From Aurantimonas aggregata (lineage in GTDB: Bacteria; Pseudomonadota; Alphaproteobacteria; Rhizobiales; Rhizobiaceae), in assembly GCF_010500835.1 (NCBI RefSeq), contig NZ_JAAAMJ010000023.1:1-43846 (forward strand): DNA of 43,846 nucleotides, read 5' to 3'. Positions 1 to 8,438 of the stretch are shown here, in pieces (within the stretch, counting starts at the first letter, position 1; the number at the start of each line of letters is the position of its first letter). The notes under the pieces were generated by a model. It was given only the letters and a program-made list of their open reading frames with translations, was not told the origin of the DNA and did not search any database. Made by a program: the position numbers and the translations under genes.

Positions 1-44
1 CAGAAAATGTCGAAATCGGCGCGAAGTGGAATGGGCATCGCCAT
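1..44 (-). CDS. IS630-type transposase, N-terminal fragment cut by window edge
   Basis: Only the first 14 codons are inside the window, reading leftward from an ATG at 44: MAMPIPLRADFDIF. Many alphaproteobacterial IS630-type transposases open with a similar short PLR(S/A)DFD stretch, and the copy at the right window edge starts MASAIPLRSDFNG. A GGAGG ribosome binding site sits just upstream, inside a 7+4+7 palindrome. The family call rests on this short similarity and on the matching copy, so it is moderately secure; the state of the rest of the gene is unknown. Confidence 0.55.
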   Translation of the reverse strand, partial: MAMPIPLRADFDIF

Positions 45-62
45 GGCAAACCTCCGTTTGCC
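45..62 (-). promoter_or_regulatory. Palindrome containing the ribosome binding site of the left IS630-type gene
   Basis: On the minus strand the sequence reads GGCAAAC, GGAG, GTTTGCC and is followed at once by ATGG. As mRNA it can fold into a 7-bp stem with the Shine-Dalgarno core in the loop and stem base, next to the start codon. The identical palindrome precedes the transposase start at the right window edge. It may dampen transposase translation or be part of the element end; the sequence alone does not decide. Confidence 0.5.
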
Positions 63-153
63 ACCATGATTCAGATCAGAACGGGATTGGGAATCCCCTA
101 CGAGTCAAAACCCTCGCTCGTTGGTATCAGCCCGCCCAGCCAAGGGTGGCAAA

Positions 154-2055
154 ATGGTAGGTGTATCGGGTGGTGTACAGCGTGGTGTATCGTGCGGTGT
201 ATCGTTGGGCGAAGGCGAGGACGGCTCGCCCAGGCGTTCTTCGTCTCGCGGTCCGGGGCCGCATCTCGTGCGCTGCGGCACGAGCTATCTCTTTCAGATC
301 CGGTTGCCGATCGAGCTCGGCGGTGGTCGTGCCGCACCGCCGATCCGGATCGGCATCGGGGCCCGTCCGGCGGGCGGCGCGCGGCGGATGGCCGACATCC
401 TCGCGGCAGCCGCTCGTACCGAGTTCTCGCGAATCAAGGCACGGCGCATGAGCGGCAACGACGACGCTGATAACGAGCCGCAGGAGGGCTTGGTGTTTCC
501 GGGCGACGATCCGCGCGAAGTCGTGGCGGAGATCCGGGGCTACCTGAAGGGCGTGAAGCTTTTCGTCGACAGGGAACCTCCGGAGCCGTGGGCCGAGCAA
601 GCCGCAGCCTTTGCGGGTCTGCGCGGTCTCGTCGGCATCGCCCGCGAGATCGAGAAGGGTCCGGACGGTAACCCGGTGATCGTCGAGAACGTCGACCTTT
701 TGAAGGGCAAGTATGTTGATCAGTTCGCGGGCACCGCGATGACGCCAGTAGCAAGCGCGGCGCCGACCGTGCCCGCGCCCGCAGCAGCAGCGGAGCCTTC
801 GCTTGCCAGCGTACCACCTGCTGCGGCGCCTGCTGTTTCCTCCAGCTACAGGGTCGAGGTCCTTTCGCGGACCGAGCCGCGGCAGTTCGATCAAGATGGA
901 AAGGTGATCCCGGCCTTCCTGCTCGATCGCCGCATCGTGGTACGCCGCGCCTCCGAGATGCCGCCGTTCAGCGAGGTTTCTGACGAATATCTCGCTGCCC
1001 GGCTGTCGGCATCGCCGTCGAAACACCGAGACATCAGCACCGCGCGTTTCCGTCGCGACCTGTTCATCCAACTCATCGGTGACCATCCGGTCGACACCTA
1101 CAACGCCGCCGATCTCCAAGCCTACATCCATCTCCTCAGCCACTGGCCCGCCGAGGAAGGCGATCGCAGGGGCGACTGGACCGCTCGCCAGATCATCGAG
1201 AACAATCGGGATCTGCATCTGAAGCCGATCGGTCTCTCCACCTTCCGCGATGGCTATGTCGGCACGATCGGGACGATGATGCGTCACAAGATGGCGACAC
1301 TCGGCTATTCCGACCCGTTTGCGGGAGCGAAGATCCGCTATCCCGAAACCGCCACGCCTAAACGCAGCGCCGAACCGCTCGCGTCGGAAAAGATTTCCCG
1401 GCTGTTTCGCACGGGCGTCGAGGGCGGTCTTCTCGACGAGGCGATGCTGCCGCTTCTCGGCCACCTGACCGGGCGGCGGCTGGGGCTATTGATCCATCTT
1501 CAGGGCCGCGACATTCGCGAGAAGTTTCGCAATGTGTATGTCGCCGAAACCTCGGGCATCGTTTTCACGGGCGGGGTGTGGAAGCGCGTTCCCTACAAGA
1601 CCGCTGCAAGCACGAGCTACTTCGTGCTGCACCCGTTCCTGAAGGAGATCGGCTTCGTCGATTGGGCGATGGAGCAAGAGGAGGATTTCCTGTTCCCCGA
1701 GATCATGCGCCTGGTGGATCCCTCCAAAAGCGCCTCCTCGTATATGCAACGCCTGTTTCGCAAGGCGGGTATCGAGAAGAAATCTGGAGAGGTATTTCAT
1801 TCGCTGCGGGGTGGCAGCATCGATGAGATGCGCGACGAAAAGGTCGACGGCAAAATTCGTCGCATCCAGGTCGGCCACACCGTCGGAAGTGACGAGCACG
1901 AAGGGTATGGTCGGCGGTCGCTGAGTGAGAAAGCTTCCCGGCAGCTCAACCTGTTGCCGCTGAACCCCGAGATCGATTTCTCGATGTTCCACGGACTACA
2001 GTTCGACGTCATGGCGAAGCGCAAACGGACGCGAGGGCGGCGACCGAAAAGCTGA
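154..2055 (+). CDS. Tyrosine-type site-specific recombinase (integrase)
   Basis: A 633-residue tyrosine recombinase that would catalyse integration and excision of a mobile element. The catalytic set is complete: Arg442 (in TGRRLG), His549 and Arg552 (HSLR), His575 (GHTVG) and nucleophile Tyr585 (EGYG). Near the N-terminus, RCGTSYLFQIRLP resembles the DUF6538 segment that opens many alphaproteobacterial integrases; residues about 210-240 are an Ala/Pro linker and about 290-400 should be the core-binding domain. I chose ATG 154; an in-frame TTG at 121 is the alternative. The first codons contain four 12-bp repeats that encode GVSx-like units. The C-terminus is strongly basic (KRKRTRGRRPKS). 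No excisionase gene is seen nearby. Confidence 0.9.
   Translation: MVGVSGGVQRGVSCGVSLGEGEDGSPRRSSSRGPGPHLVRCGTSYLFQIRLPIELGGGRAAPPIRIGIGARPAGGARRMADILAAAARTEFSRIKARRMSGNDDADNEPQEGLVFPGDDPREVVAEIRGYLKGVKLFVDREPPEPWAEQAAAFAGLRGLVGIAREIEKGPDGNPVIVENVDLLKGKYVDQFAGTAMTPVASAAPTVPAPAAAAEPSLASVPPAAAPAVSSSYRVEVLSRTEPRQFDQDGKVIPAFLLDRRIVVRRASEMPPFSEVSDEYLAARLSASPSKHRDISTARFRRDLFIQLIGDHPVDTYNAADLQAYIHLLSHWPAEEGDRRGDWTARQIIENNRDLHLKPIGLSTFRDGYVGTIGTMMRHKMATLGYSDPFAGAKIRYPETATPKRSAEPLASEKISRLFRTGVEGGLLDEAMLPLLGHLTGRRLGLLIHLQGRDIREKFRNVYVAETSGIVFTGGVWKRVPYKTAASTSYFVLHPFLKEIGFVDWAMEQEEDFLFPEIMRLVDPSKSASSYMQRLFRKAGIEKKSGEVFHSLRGGSIDEMRDEKVDGKIRRIQVGHTVGSDEHEGYGRRSLSEKASRQLNLLPLNPEIDFSMFHGLQFDVMAKRKRTRGRRPKS
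160..207 (+). repeat. Four tandem 12-bp repeats at the 5' end of the integrase gene
   Basis: The word GGTGTATCG (once GGTGTACAG) starts at 160, 172, 184 and 196, an exact 12-bp period. It lies within the first 18 codons of the integrase and encodes GVSG, GVQR, GVSC, GVSL. The repeats could be a protein binding site, such as for the integrase itself, or simple slippage. Confidence 0.7.
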
Positions 2056-2885
2056 AGCTCCGAGAGTAGTCGGAACCTGACGGCTAGCCAGATGGCGGGC
2101 ATTTCTCTGTGCTCAATGTTGGTTTCAGCTCCAGCCACGCGCCGGGCGTCACTTCGGTGCCCTGGTTAGGGGCCGACCTCAACGCGAGGGGAGGCCCTGA
2201 CTCGTCGACTAGATGCTGCTCTTGGAAATGATTTCTGGCTTCGAGAGCCAAGACGCCGAAGCGTGCTTCCAAAGCTTCGTTTGGTTGAACTCACCGAAGA
2301 CTGATCGCATGGGGCAAGCTTGAGTGGCCGCGATCAGCGCACTTCGGGGGGATTTCAAGTGTCCGGGCTTGCTCGGCGCGGTGAGGGAGCCCTTCATTAA
2401 CCATATCGGCGCCGAGTTCCTGCCAGCGCCTTGCGATCGGTGGTTGAAGGGCTCAGTTTCCGTTTTGTGCTCGGGATCACCCTGAGCCGACACGAGACGG
2501 CCCCCGCTGGTGTTTGCCGCACCGAACGAGGGCCTGACCCGCAACCTGCTGAGAGGTCTTGGGCTATGACGAGCCATAATCACTTCGTCCCTTCGAGGAA
2601 AGCTTCGGAAACGGCGACTGCTGGGCTGATAGGATCGAGCGGACCCTGCCGCGTGATGTCGCGGCTGTCGCAGGCGCCCCGCGCTTAACGAGCGCCGGAC
2701 GCCAGTCGCTTTCCGTTTCCAATCGAGATGATCACCAACCGCTGACGAACAGGATGGGGCGAATGCCTTGTTCGTGCCGACGGTTCCCGTCCGCCTGACG
2801 CGCCTGATCCATCAGAGCGCGGACGGATGCTGACGGCCGCCGCCAACGGTTTGTGCCGATCATCTCCCTGTCCAAGGGACTTTCC
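2056..2885. other. 830-base stretch without a recognisable gene
   Basis: No open reading frame here has a recognisable product. Short frames of up to 124 codons exist on both strands but show no start site with ribosome binding site and no motif. The stretch holds the 15-bp word TGGAAATGATTTCTG (2223-2237), which recurs inverted near 10,638. It may be decayed coding DNA or a junction between integrase and cargo. Confidence 0.5.
2223..2237 (+). repeat. Copy 1 of the GGAAATGATTTC word
   Basis: TGGAAATGATTTCTG, 168 bases after the integrase stop codon. The same 15 bases occur on the opposite strand at 10631-10645, and a 13-base version at 12462-12474. The core GAAATNATTTC is a perfect palindrome around one central base. 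Confidence 0.7.
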
Positions 2886-3905
2886 ATGCTTCGTTCTTCG
2901 AAGGGTGTCGCCTCGGCTTTTGCCGAGCGTGCCCGCTATTCCTGCCGCATCCGGTTCTCCGATATCGAGACCGAACTCGACGCGCTGATCGAGAGAGCCG
3001 TTGCCGCCATCGTTGCCAGCACCCCGGCGCCGGACGCGATCCTCGGCGACTATGTCGGCCTCGCCTCGCTGATCCGCTCGGTCTCCTTCCACGAGGGCAA
3101 GCTGCTCGAACAGGCGATCATCGCCATCGGCCAGCACAACCCGGACCTCATCGTACTCTGGCAGTCGCTGCGGCTGCCGTTGACCCCGGCGGCGCTGGAG
3201 GCGATCGCCCTCAACCGCGGCGGCACGCTGAAGGGGCTGAGCTTCGACGCCGATGCCAAGACTCGGGCGAGCTACACGCCGGACCTCGTCGTGGTGAACC
3301 GCCGCTATCACAGCGCCACCATCCTCGACGTGAAGCGCTCGATCGCCTCCTATCTCGACACGCACCGCTTGGCCGAACTGAAGACCAAGATGTTGGCCGC
3401 GTCGTTGATCCTGCCCGACTGGCTCTACAAGGAGCACAAGCGGCTGATGATCGACACCGTCGGCATCGCCATCGTCGACGGGGCGAGTGCACCCAGCGAC
3501 CAGGAGAACGGCATCTGGGCGATGACCGAGATCGACGATCTGCTGGAGATCGATGGCGCGGCAGAGGCGATGACGGAACTGCGCCGCCGCTTCGGCGAGA
3601 AGATCCGCGCGCTGCTTGCTGCCGAGGCTCATCGGCTGGTCGAGGCGAATGTCGATAAGGCCCAGCGCACGCGTCCAACTTGCCCTGAGAGGAGCGACTC
3701 GTTTCTCGGCGCCTTCGGCCAGCCCGCTCCGACGGCGTTCGCTCCGGAGGGCCATGAAGACGACGCCGAGGACGCCGCGCGCTCCAGCCCTGCGTCCGGC
3801 GGCGCCATTCCGGCCAGCCGCACCGGAAATAATTTCCGATCCGCCGCACCGCACATACCGCGGACGATCCGCGTCGGCTTCGCCAGAGCACGCCTCGACG
3901 GCTGA
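2886..3905 (+). CDS. Predicted PD-(D/E)XK nuclease-fold protein
   Basis: A 339-residue protein I cannot assign to a named family. Residues 132-150 read PDLVVVN..., ending ILDVK, giving Asp133, then Asp148-Val-Lys150. This is the spacing and hydrophobic setting of the PD-(D/E)XK nuclease active site, with conserved-looking glutamates earlier (FHEGKLLEQ). The nuclease call is inference from this motif; no partner methylase is present. The last ~60 residues are low-complexity and may be disordered. ATG 2886 is supported by AAGGGA six bases upstream. It is the first gene of a plus-strand series that continues with the AAA+/M41 protease, so it may act with it in element maintenance or defence. Confidence 0.6.
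   Translation: MLRSSKGVASAFAERARYSCRIRFSDIETELDALIERAVAAIVASTPAPDAILGDYVGLASLIRSVSFHEGKLLEQAIIAIGQHNPDLIVLWQSLRLPLTPAALEAIALNRGGTLKGLSFDADAKTRASYTPDLVVVNRRYHSATILDVKRSIASYLDTHRLAELKTKMLAASLILPDWLYKEHKRLMIDTVGIAIVDGASAPSDQENGIWAMTEIDDLLEIDGAAEAMTELRRRFGEKIRALLAAEAHRLVEANVDKAQRTRPTCPERSDSFLGAFGQPAPTAFAPEGHEDDAEDAARSSPASGGAIPASRTGNNFRSAAPHIPRTIRVGFARARLDG
3825..3837. repeat. Variant copy of the GGAAATNATTTC palindrome
   Basis: GGAAATAATTTCC is a perfect 13-base palindrome around a central A, inside the 3' low-complexity end of the PD-(D/E)XK-like gene. It differs from the other copies only at the centre. Confidence 0.5.
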
Positions 3906-4017
3906 CCTCGCCACGGCCTGATCCCCATCGATCCCCGGCCGCAGCGTCATCCAACCTCAGATCCAATCATCGCCGCAGCCGCCGAGAGCCGGCGCAGCGC
4001 ACGGGAAAGCTACGTCC

Positions 4018-4488
4018 ATGAACCAGACCACATCGACCTCGACACCGCAGATTGTCCCCCTATCGATGCGCCCGCCGATCCCGACGAAGCTCGCAGGCAG
4101 CACTGCCTTGACATCCGTCGTCGCCGTCGGTTCGATGCCGCCGATCCAGGCCATCCAGGCCATCGAGACGATTGCCCCAGCGACTCTGGCGGCGGACGCC
4201 ATCGCGCCGACCCTCGTGCCGGAGGTCGCCACCTCGCCGGACGATCGCGAGGACACGGCCTTGCTGGTTGGCCTCAGCCTCTGGACCGCCCGCCAGCACG
4301 AGCGCTACCTCGCCCGGGCCCAGGCGGCGGACAATAGCGTCGCTCTGCACCGCTACCCGACCGTACTCGTCGACGCGCTGCGCCGTCACGCCGATGCCGG
4401 TGACCCCACCTGCCGTTTGGTCCTCGACTGGCTCCTCGCCAAGGGCATCGCCGAGACCGGAAGCACCGCGAGCGAGGGAGCCGTCTGA
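4018..4488 (+). CDS. Small protein coupled to the AAA+/M41 protease
   Basis: A 156-residue protein with no recognised family. The first ~75 residues are rich in Pro, Ala, Thr and Ile and probably disordered; residues about 80-150 (DREDTALLVGLSLWTARQHE onward) look like an alpha-helical domain. Its TGA shares a base with the ATG of the next gene (TGATG at 4486-4490), so the two are probably translationally coupled and the product may be a partner or substrate adaptor of the protease. A GGAAAG ribosome binding site lies about ten bases before ATG 4018. Confidence 0.7.
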   Translation: MNQTTSTSTPQIVPLSMRPPIPTKLAGSTALTSVVAVGSMPPIQAIQAIETIAPATLAADAIAPTLVPEVATSPDDREDTALLVGLSLWTARQHERYLARAQAADNSVALHRYPTVLVDALRRHADAGDPTCRLVLDWLLAKGIAETGSTASEGAV

Positions 4489-6986
4489 TGGCTCTCCCCA
4501 AACGCCCGCGCACCAAGCTCCGACTGGACATCCAGCCGGCAGAGCCGGCACCCGCCATCGACGCCACCAGCGGCGAGCACAAGGTCGCCGAGAGCGTTGC
4601 TACCCTGCTGCTCATCGAGCAGGCCCTGCGACGGAACGACATGGATGTCGGACACCTCGTCGACCGCTTCGATCGTCCCGGATCGGTGGTGCTGCTGCTC
4701 GCCCGCGTCGAGGGCTTTGCCGCCGCGGCGCTGCGGGTGCTGGAGGCGGGATCGATCCTGCCCGGTCGCACGCAGACGCTGGACGTCGACTACGTGAAGC
4801 CCGGCGGCTATGCGCGTTTTGCCGACGATGAGGACATCCGCTGGCGCATCGTCACGATGATCGCCGGAGAGCATGACAGCAGGCCGGACGTCGAAGCCGA
4901 CCCCCTCATTCGCATTCACATCACCCACGTCGCCCGCACGCCGTATCCGCTGCTGGTCATCGCCGAGGCGCCGCCGATCCCGTCACTGCTGGCGCTTGCC
5001 GCCGACGTGGTGCTCGACGGCGGCAGCCTCGACGCCGACATCATCGCGGAGACGGCAGCGCGCGTTGTCGGCCATGATCCCGATGCGGTCCGCTCGGTGC
5101 TTGCAGCCGCATTGTTCGACCCACGGCGGCTGTCGGTGGCCGATCTCTCGGTGGCAATCCGCCCCGGCGTGCCGGTCGACCGGATGATCGCCATGCTGAC
5201 GCACCTGGCATCAGGTCCCGGGGAGGATGACGAAGGCGACGCGTCGGGTTCCTCCTCCACGCCGACATTGTCAGAGTTCCTGCTGCGATCGAAAGGCGAC
5301 AGCGACTGGGACCGGCGCGTCGAGAGCCTGCCTGCCGACGCCAAGGGTCGCCACCATCGCAAGTCCGGCACCGGGTCTCAGCGACCGGGCAAGTCGGGCA
5401 ATAAGGAAGCCGCCTCCAAAAGCGGGTCGGAGGTGATCCTGCCGGAGGCGTCGGGCGATCCCTTCCGGCTGAGTGTCGAGACACTGGCAGGCTTCGGTGA
5501 GGCGCGCGGCTGGGCGCTCGACCTCAAGGCCGATCTGGCGCTGTGGCGGGCGGGCAGCCTGCCATGGGACCAGATCAGCTCGCGGCTGCTGCTGTCGGGC
5601 CCGCCCGGCACGGGCAAGACCACCTATGCCAAGGCGCTCTGCAACAGCCTCGACCTGCCCCTTCACGTCTCGTCGGTGTCTACCTGGCTGGAGGCGAGCT
5701 ATCTCGGCAACGTCATCGCGCGGATGAACGCCGCCTTCGCGGAAGCCCGGCAGAACGCCCCGTCGATCCTGTTCATCGACGAGTGCGATGGCATCGGCAA
5801 GCGACAGCCACAGGACCGGGACTTTGCCGACTACTGGAACGCCCTTGTCAATAAGCTGCTGGAACTGCTGGATGGCGCGGCGAAGGCGGAAGGGGTGATC
5901 ATCGTCGGCGCGACGAACCGACCGGAGGCGATGGACGAGGCGCTCAAGCGCTCCGGCCGCTGGGAGAAGCAGATCGCCATCCCGATGCCCGACCGAGAGG
6001 CGCTCAAGGGGATCCTGGCGCATCACGTCGGACCCGAACTCGCTGGCCTTGTCGCGGCCGCACATCCCGACGCACCGATGCCGCACCAGCGGGAGCCGGT
6101 CGCCGCCGTGCTGACACAGCTTGCTCGGCAGGCGAACGGCCGCAGCGGCGCCGATATCGAGCGGCTGGTGCGCGAGGCGCGCGGCAAGGCCCGCCGCGAG
6201 GGTCGCGGCCTCACCCATGCCGACCTGACGGCGCGGCTTGCGAATGGTCGTCCGGCCCGGCCGCAGGACCTGCGCTATCGCATGGCCGTCCATGAGGCGG
6301 GCCACGCCGTGGTCCGCCGGGCGCTGAATGTCGGCAGCGAGCTCAGCCTGTCGATCGAGGCGGCCGAGGGCGGCTATGCGGAATCGATGCTCGACCTGAA
6401 TGTCGTCCAGTCCGAGGCGTGGGTCATGGCGATCATCGCCGCCTACCTTGCCGGACGTGCCGCCGAGACGATGGTGTTCGGCAACGTCACTGTCGGCTCG
6501 GGCGGCGAACGCACGAGCGATCTCGCCAGTGCCACACGGCTCGCGCTGTCGCTGGAGATCGAGCTCGGCTTCGGAGAGCGACCGCTACTGCACCGTCCGA
6601 TGCAGCATGCCGAACTCCTGCTGCTGCGCGACGACCCGCTGAGCCATGCCGTTCATGCCCGGCTGGAGGCGGCACTGGCTCTGGCCACCCGCACGCTCGA
6701 GGCCGACCGCGCCATGCTGCTGCTGTTGGCCGACGCGCTGTGCGCAGCGGGCAGCATGGATACGGCCGAGGTCGAAGCCGTCCTCGCAGCCGGTGACGGC
6801 GGTGCTTCAGCGGATGCCACGGCGGAGGCGAGGTCGGGAGCGAAGGCGAAGGGCGCGGCAACGGCGGTGCCAAAGGTGGACCGTCCGACAGCGTCTGCCG
6901 GACGCACGACGTCGAACTGTGCCCCCGCCGATCGCAGGCTCGCCAACGGGGCATCCCAGGCCAAGCCGCCCGAGCCGCCGAGCTGA
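4488..6986 (+). CDS. Soluble FtsH-like AAA+ ATPase / M41 zinc metalloprotease
   Basis: An 832-residue ATP-dependent protease architecture. The Walker A motif is GPPGTGKT (Lys377), Walker B is ILFIDE (Asp431, Glu432), and the second region of homology is near LKRSGRWEKQ. The peptidase zinc motif is HEAGH (His602, Glu603, His606), with Asp678 in SDLASATRLA placed as the third ligand. Unlike FtsH it has no N-terminal membrane helices; instead there is a ~330-residue extension with no recognised fold, probably for substrate choice. The last ~60 residues are low-complexity. It overlaps the preceding gene by one base. All catalytic residues are intact, so it is likely active. Its substrate is unknown; by context it may act on proteins of the mobile element or its rivals. 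Confidence 0.88.
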   Translation: MALPKRPRTKLRLDIQPAEPAPAIDATSGEHKVAESVATLLLIEQALRRNDMDVGHLVDRFDRPGSVVLLLARVEGFAAAALRVLEAGSILPGRTQTLDVDYVKPGGYARFADDEDIRWRIVTMIAGEHDSRPDVEADPLIRIHITHVARTPYPLLVIAEAPPIPSLLALAADVVLDGGSLDADIIAETAARVVGHDPDAVRSVLAAALFDPRRLSVADLSVAIRPGVPVDRMIAMLTHLASGPGEDDEGDASGSSSTPTLSEFLLRSKGDSDWDRRVESLPADAKGRHHRKSGTGSQRPGKSGNKEAASKSGSEVILPEASGDPFRLSVETLAGFGEARGWALDLKADLALWRAGSLPWDQISSRLLLSGPPGTGKTTYAKALCNSLDLPLHVSSVSTWLEASYLGNVIARMNAAFAEARQNAPSILFIDECDGIGKRQPQDRDFADYWNALVNKLLELLDGAAKAEGVIIVGATNRPEAMDEALKRSGRWEKQIAIPMPDREALKGILAHHVGPELAGLVAAAHPDAPMPHQREPVAAVLTQLARQANGRSGADIERLVREARGKARREGRGLTHADLTARLANGRPARPQDLRYRMAVHEAGHAVVRRALNVGSELSLSIEAAEGGYAESMLDLNVVQSEAWVMAIIAAYLAGRAAETMVFGNVTVGSGGERTSDLASATRLALSLEIELGFGERPLLHRPMQHAELLLLRDDPLSHAVHARLEAALALATRTLEADRAMLLLLADALCAAGSMDTAEVEAVLAAGDGGASADATAEARSGAKAKGAATAVPKVDRPTASAGRTTSNCAPADRRLANGASQAKPPEPPS

Positions 6987-7086
6987 GGTCGGCACCGACT
7001 GGCGTCGACCAACACGCATCCACCTGCCGAGACCCCATCCCACCACAACGCAGCCACCTGCGCCGCGAACGAAGGATCGTGCCCGC

Positions 7087-7413
7087 ATGAGCATCATCAT
7101 CCTGCCGAACGGCACCGCCTTGCATATGGACAAGGAACTGCACCTGCTGACCGAGCTTCAGCGTGATATTGCCCGCATCGACGACGGCTGGCACCCCAGC
7201 GAGAGGGATCTGGCTGACGCGCCGGTCCTCGAGCACTGGTCGCTCGGCATGCGCATGCAGCCCTGCTTGACGGGCGAAGTGTACGGCCACCCGAGGCTCC
7301 GCAGCGGCGGAAAGTCCGTTACCTCGCAGCTCCACGTGTTTGCGCCGCATCACGGTTACGCCCGCACCCTCAGCCGCTTCTACCGCCTCGGCCCTCCTGC
7401 AACCGACGGCTGA
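7087..7413 (+). CDS. DUF6634-like protein
   Basis: A 108-residue protein. The pattern ELQRDIARIDDGWHPSERDL, then ADAPVLEHW, then GHPRLRSGG and ARTLSRFYRLG resembles the DUF6634 family as I remember it, small proteins of unknown function on alphaproteobacterial plasmids and islands. ATG 7087 is chosen because similarity begins there, although the frame is open far upstream across the protease gene. It follows the protease on the same strand with a 100-base gap, and precedes the repeat region. Confidence 0.65.
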   Translation: MSIIILPNGTALHMDKELHLLTELQRDIARIDDGWHPSERDLADAPVLEHWSLGMRMQPCLTGEVYGHPRLRSGGKSVTSQLHVFAPHHGYARTLSRFYRLGPPATDG

Positions 7414-7663
7414 GGTCGGGTGCTGCGCCGACCGATCGGTAGCCTCGGCTACGCCGACCACGGTGGGCTGTCAGCCGAGACCGTCGCGAAGTACCGGACG
7501 GCGGCGTCATCTCAATGCGGTGGATCCCGGATGCGTTGTCCTCGCATCGTTGCGCTGCCATCCGAGCCATTGAGCCGCCGTAGGAACGGCCTCAGCGCCG
7601 CGATCCTGATCAACGTGCCGTAACCGATCGCACGTCCCCGGCAACGCAATCCAGGTCAGCTCA

Positions 7664-7760
7664 AATTGCGCATTCCTGTTGCGGAGCTCTGTATCCTCGT
7701 TGCGAGCCGCACGGCAGCGTTGCGAATGTCTGGACGTCCGATTCAGCGCTGCCGAGGCCG
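7664..7760 (+). repeat. Repeat array A, 21-bp spacing
   Basis: Units start at 7678 (GTTGCGGAGCTCTG), 7699 (GTTGCGAGC), 7719 (GTTGCGAATGTCTGG) and 7740 (GATTCAGCGCT), i.e. spacings of 21, 20 and 21. A half unit ATTGCGCATT lies 13 bases before the first. The whole order, including the half unit, is repeated in array B 178 bases downstream. Confidence 0.7.
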
Positions 7761-7841
7761 CCTGGGCCGTGGGCAGCCGAACGCGTTTCCCTTCGACTCA
7801 AAGTCCCTAAACGTCAGGGCGACCTGAGATGACGTGAGACA

Positions 7842-7982
7842 AGTTACGCATTGCCGATTCAAAGCTCTGGACCAGCGTTGCAAGGCTCCAGTTGCGCGTT
7901 GCGAACGTCTGGTTAGGCGTGTCGAAGGTGGGGGTTATCGTTGCGAAGCTCGACACGGGGGATTCGCGACCAAACGTCGTTT
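7842..7982 (+). repeat. Repeat array B, exact 21-bp spacing
   Basis: Units start at 7856 (GATTCAAAGCTCTGG), 7877 (GTTGCAAGGCTCC), 7898 (GTTGCGAACGTCTGG), 7919 (GTGTCGAAGGTGG), 7940 (GTTGCGAAGCTCG) and 7961 (GATTCGCGACC), each exactly 21 bases on. A half unit GTTACGCATT lies 13 bases before the first, as in array A. The approximate consensus is GTTGCGAAGCTCTGG. A 21-bp pitch is two helical turns, putting all units on one face of the DNA, as in iterons and partition sites. Confidence 0.75.
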
Positions 7983-8438
7983 GCACGTGCCTATGCGGAC
8001 ACGCCGCGGCCAGTCTGTCTGACGCCGACCGCAAAACGTTTTTGAGCGGGCCAGTTGCGGCGGCCGCGCCAATGCATGGCGACGACTTTACTGGGCTGAT
8101 CACCGACCCAGGACGACTTCCAGCGGCGGCGCACGGCTCGCACCTGCCTGACGTGGACCTCGCGTCAAGGGTGGCGGGCAGCTCACGAAGACCATCAGCT
8201 CCAGTTTAACTCGCCGCAAATAAATCTCCGGAAAGTAGAAACGGACCTCTATCATGCGATGCGCGAACTAAATCTCTCTATGGGACGGAATATGCCTGAG
8301 TTAATTCACTGTAAAAACAAGTATTGACGAATGAAAGCTCTGACGCCGCCAAATGCAACTCGCTGGATTATGACATAAGAACTGTGCTAATGGTTATGTG
8401 TTGCTGCCAATCACGGCTGCGCAACATCAGGAGAGACC

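Larger units (their letters stand above)
7414..8438. other. 1-kb non-coding region with repeat arrays upstream of the DNA-binding protein
   Basis: No convincing gene. It contains two related arrays of GTTGCGAA-type repeats with 21-bp spacing (about 7664-7760 and 7842-7982), then a distinctly AT-richer stretch (about 8210-8430) just before the ATG of the DUF3102-like gene. Repeats next to AT-rich DNA and a DNA-binding protein gene are the layout of a replication origin or a partition centromere; which one is not shown by sequence. Confidence 0.6.

Noticed and set aside
127-1464. 445-codon open frame on the minus strand
   Set aside because: It lies opposite the integrase gene, whose catalytic residues are all recognisable; the minus frame has no motif and is a by-product of GC-rich codon use.
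154-2055. Integration into a tRNA gene next to the integrase
   Set aside because: I found no tRNA gene or fragment near the integrase or elsewhere in the window.
2685-3950. 421-codon open frame on the minus strand
   Set aside because: Opposite the PD-(D/E)XK-like gene; Arg/Gly/Asp-rich with no family features, while the plus frame has a good ribosome binding site and motif.
7664-7982. CRISPR array
   Set aside because: The units are degenerate, 21 bases apart without unique spacers of constant length, and no cas gene is present.
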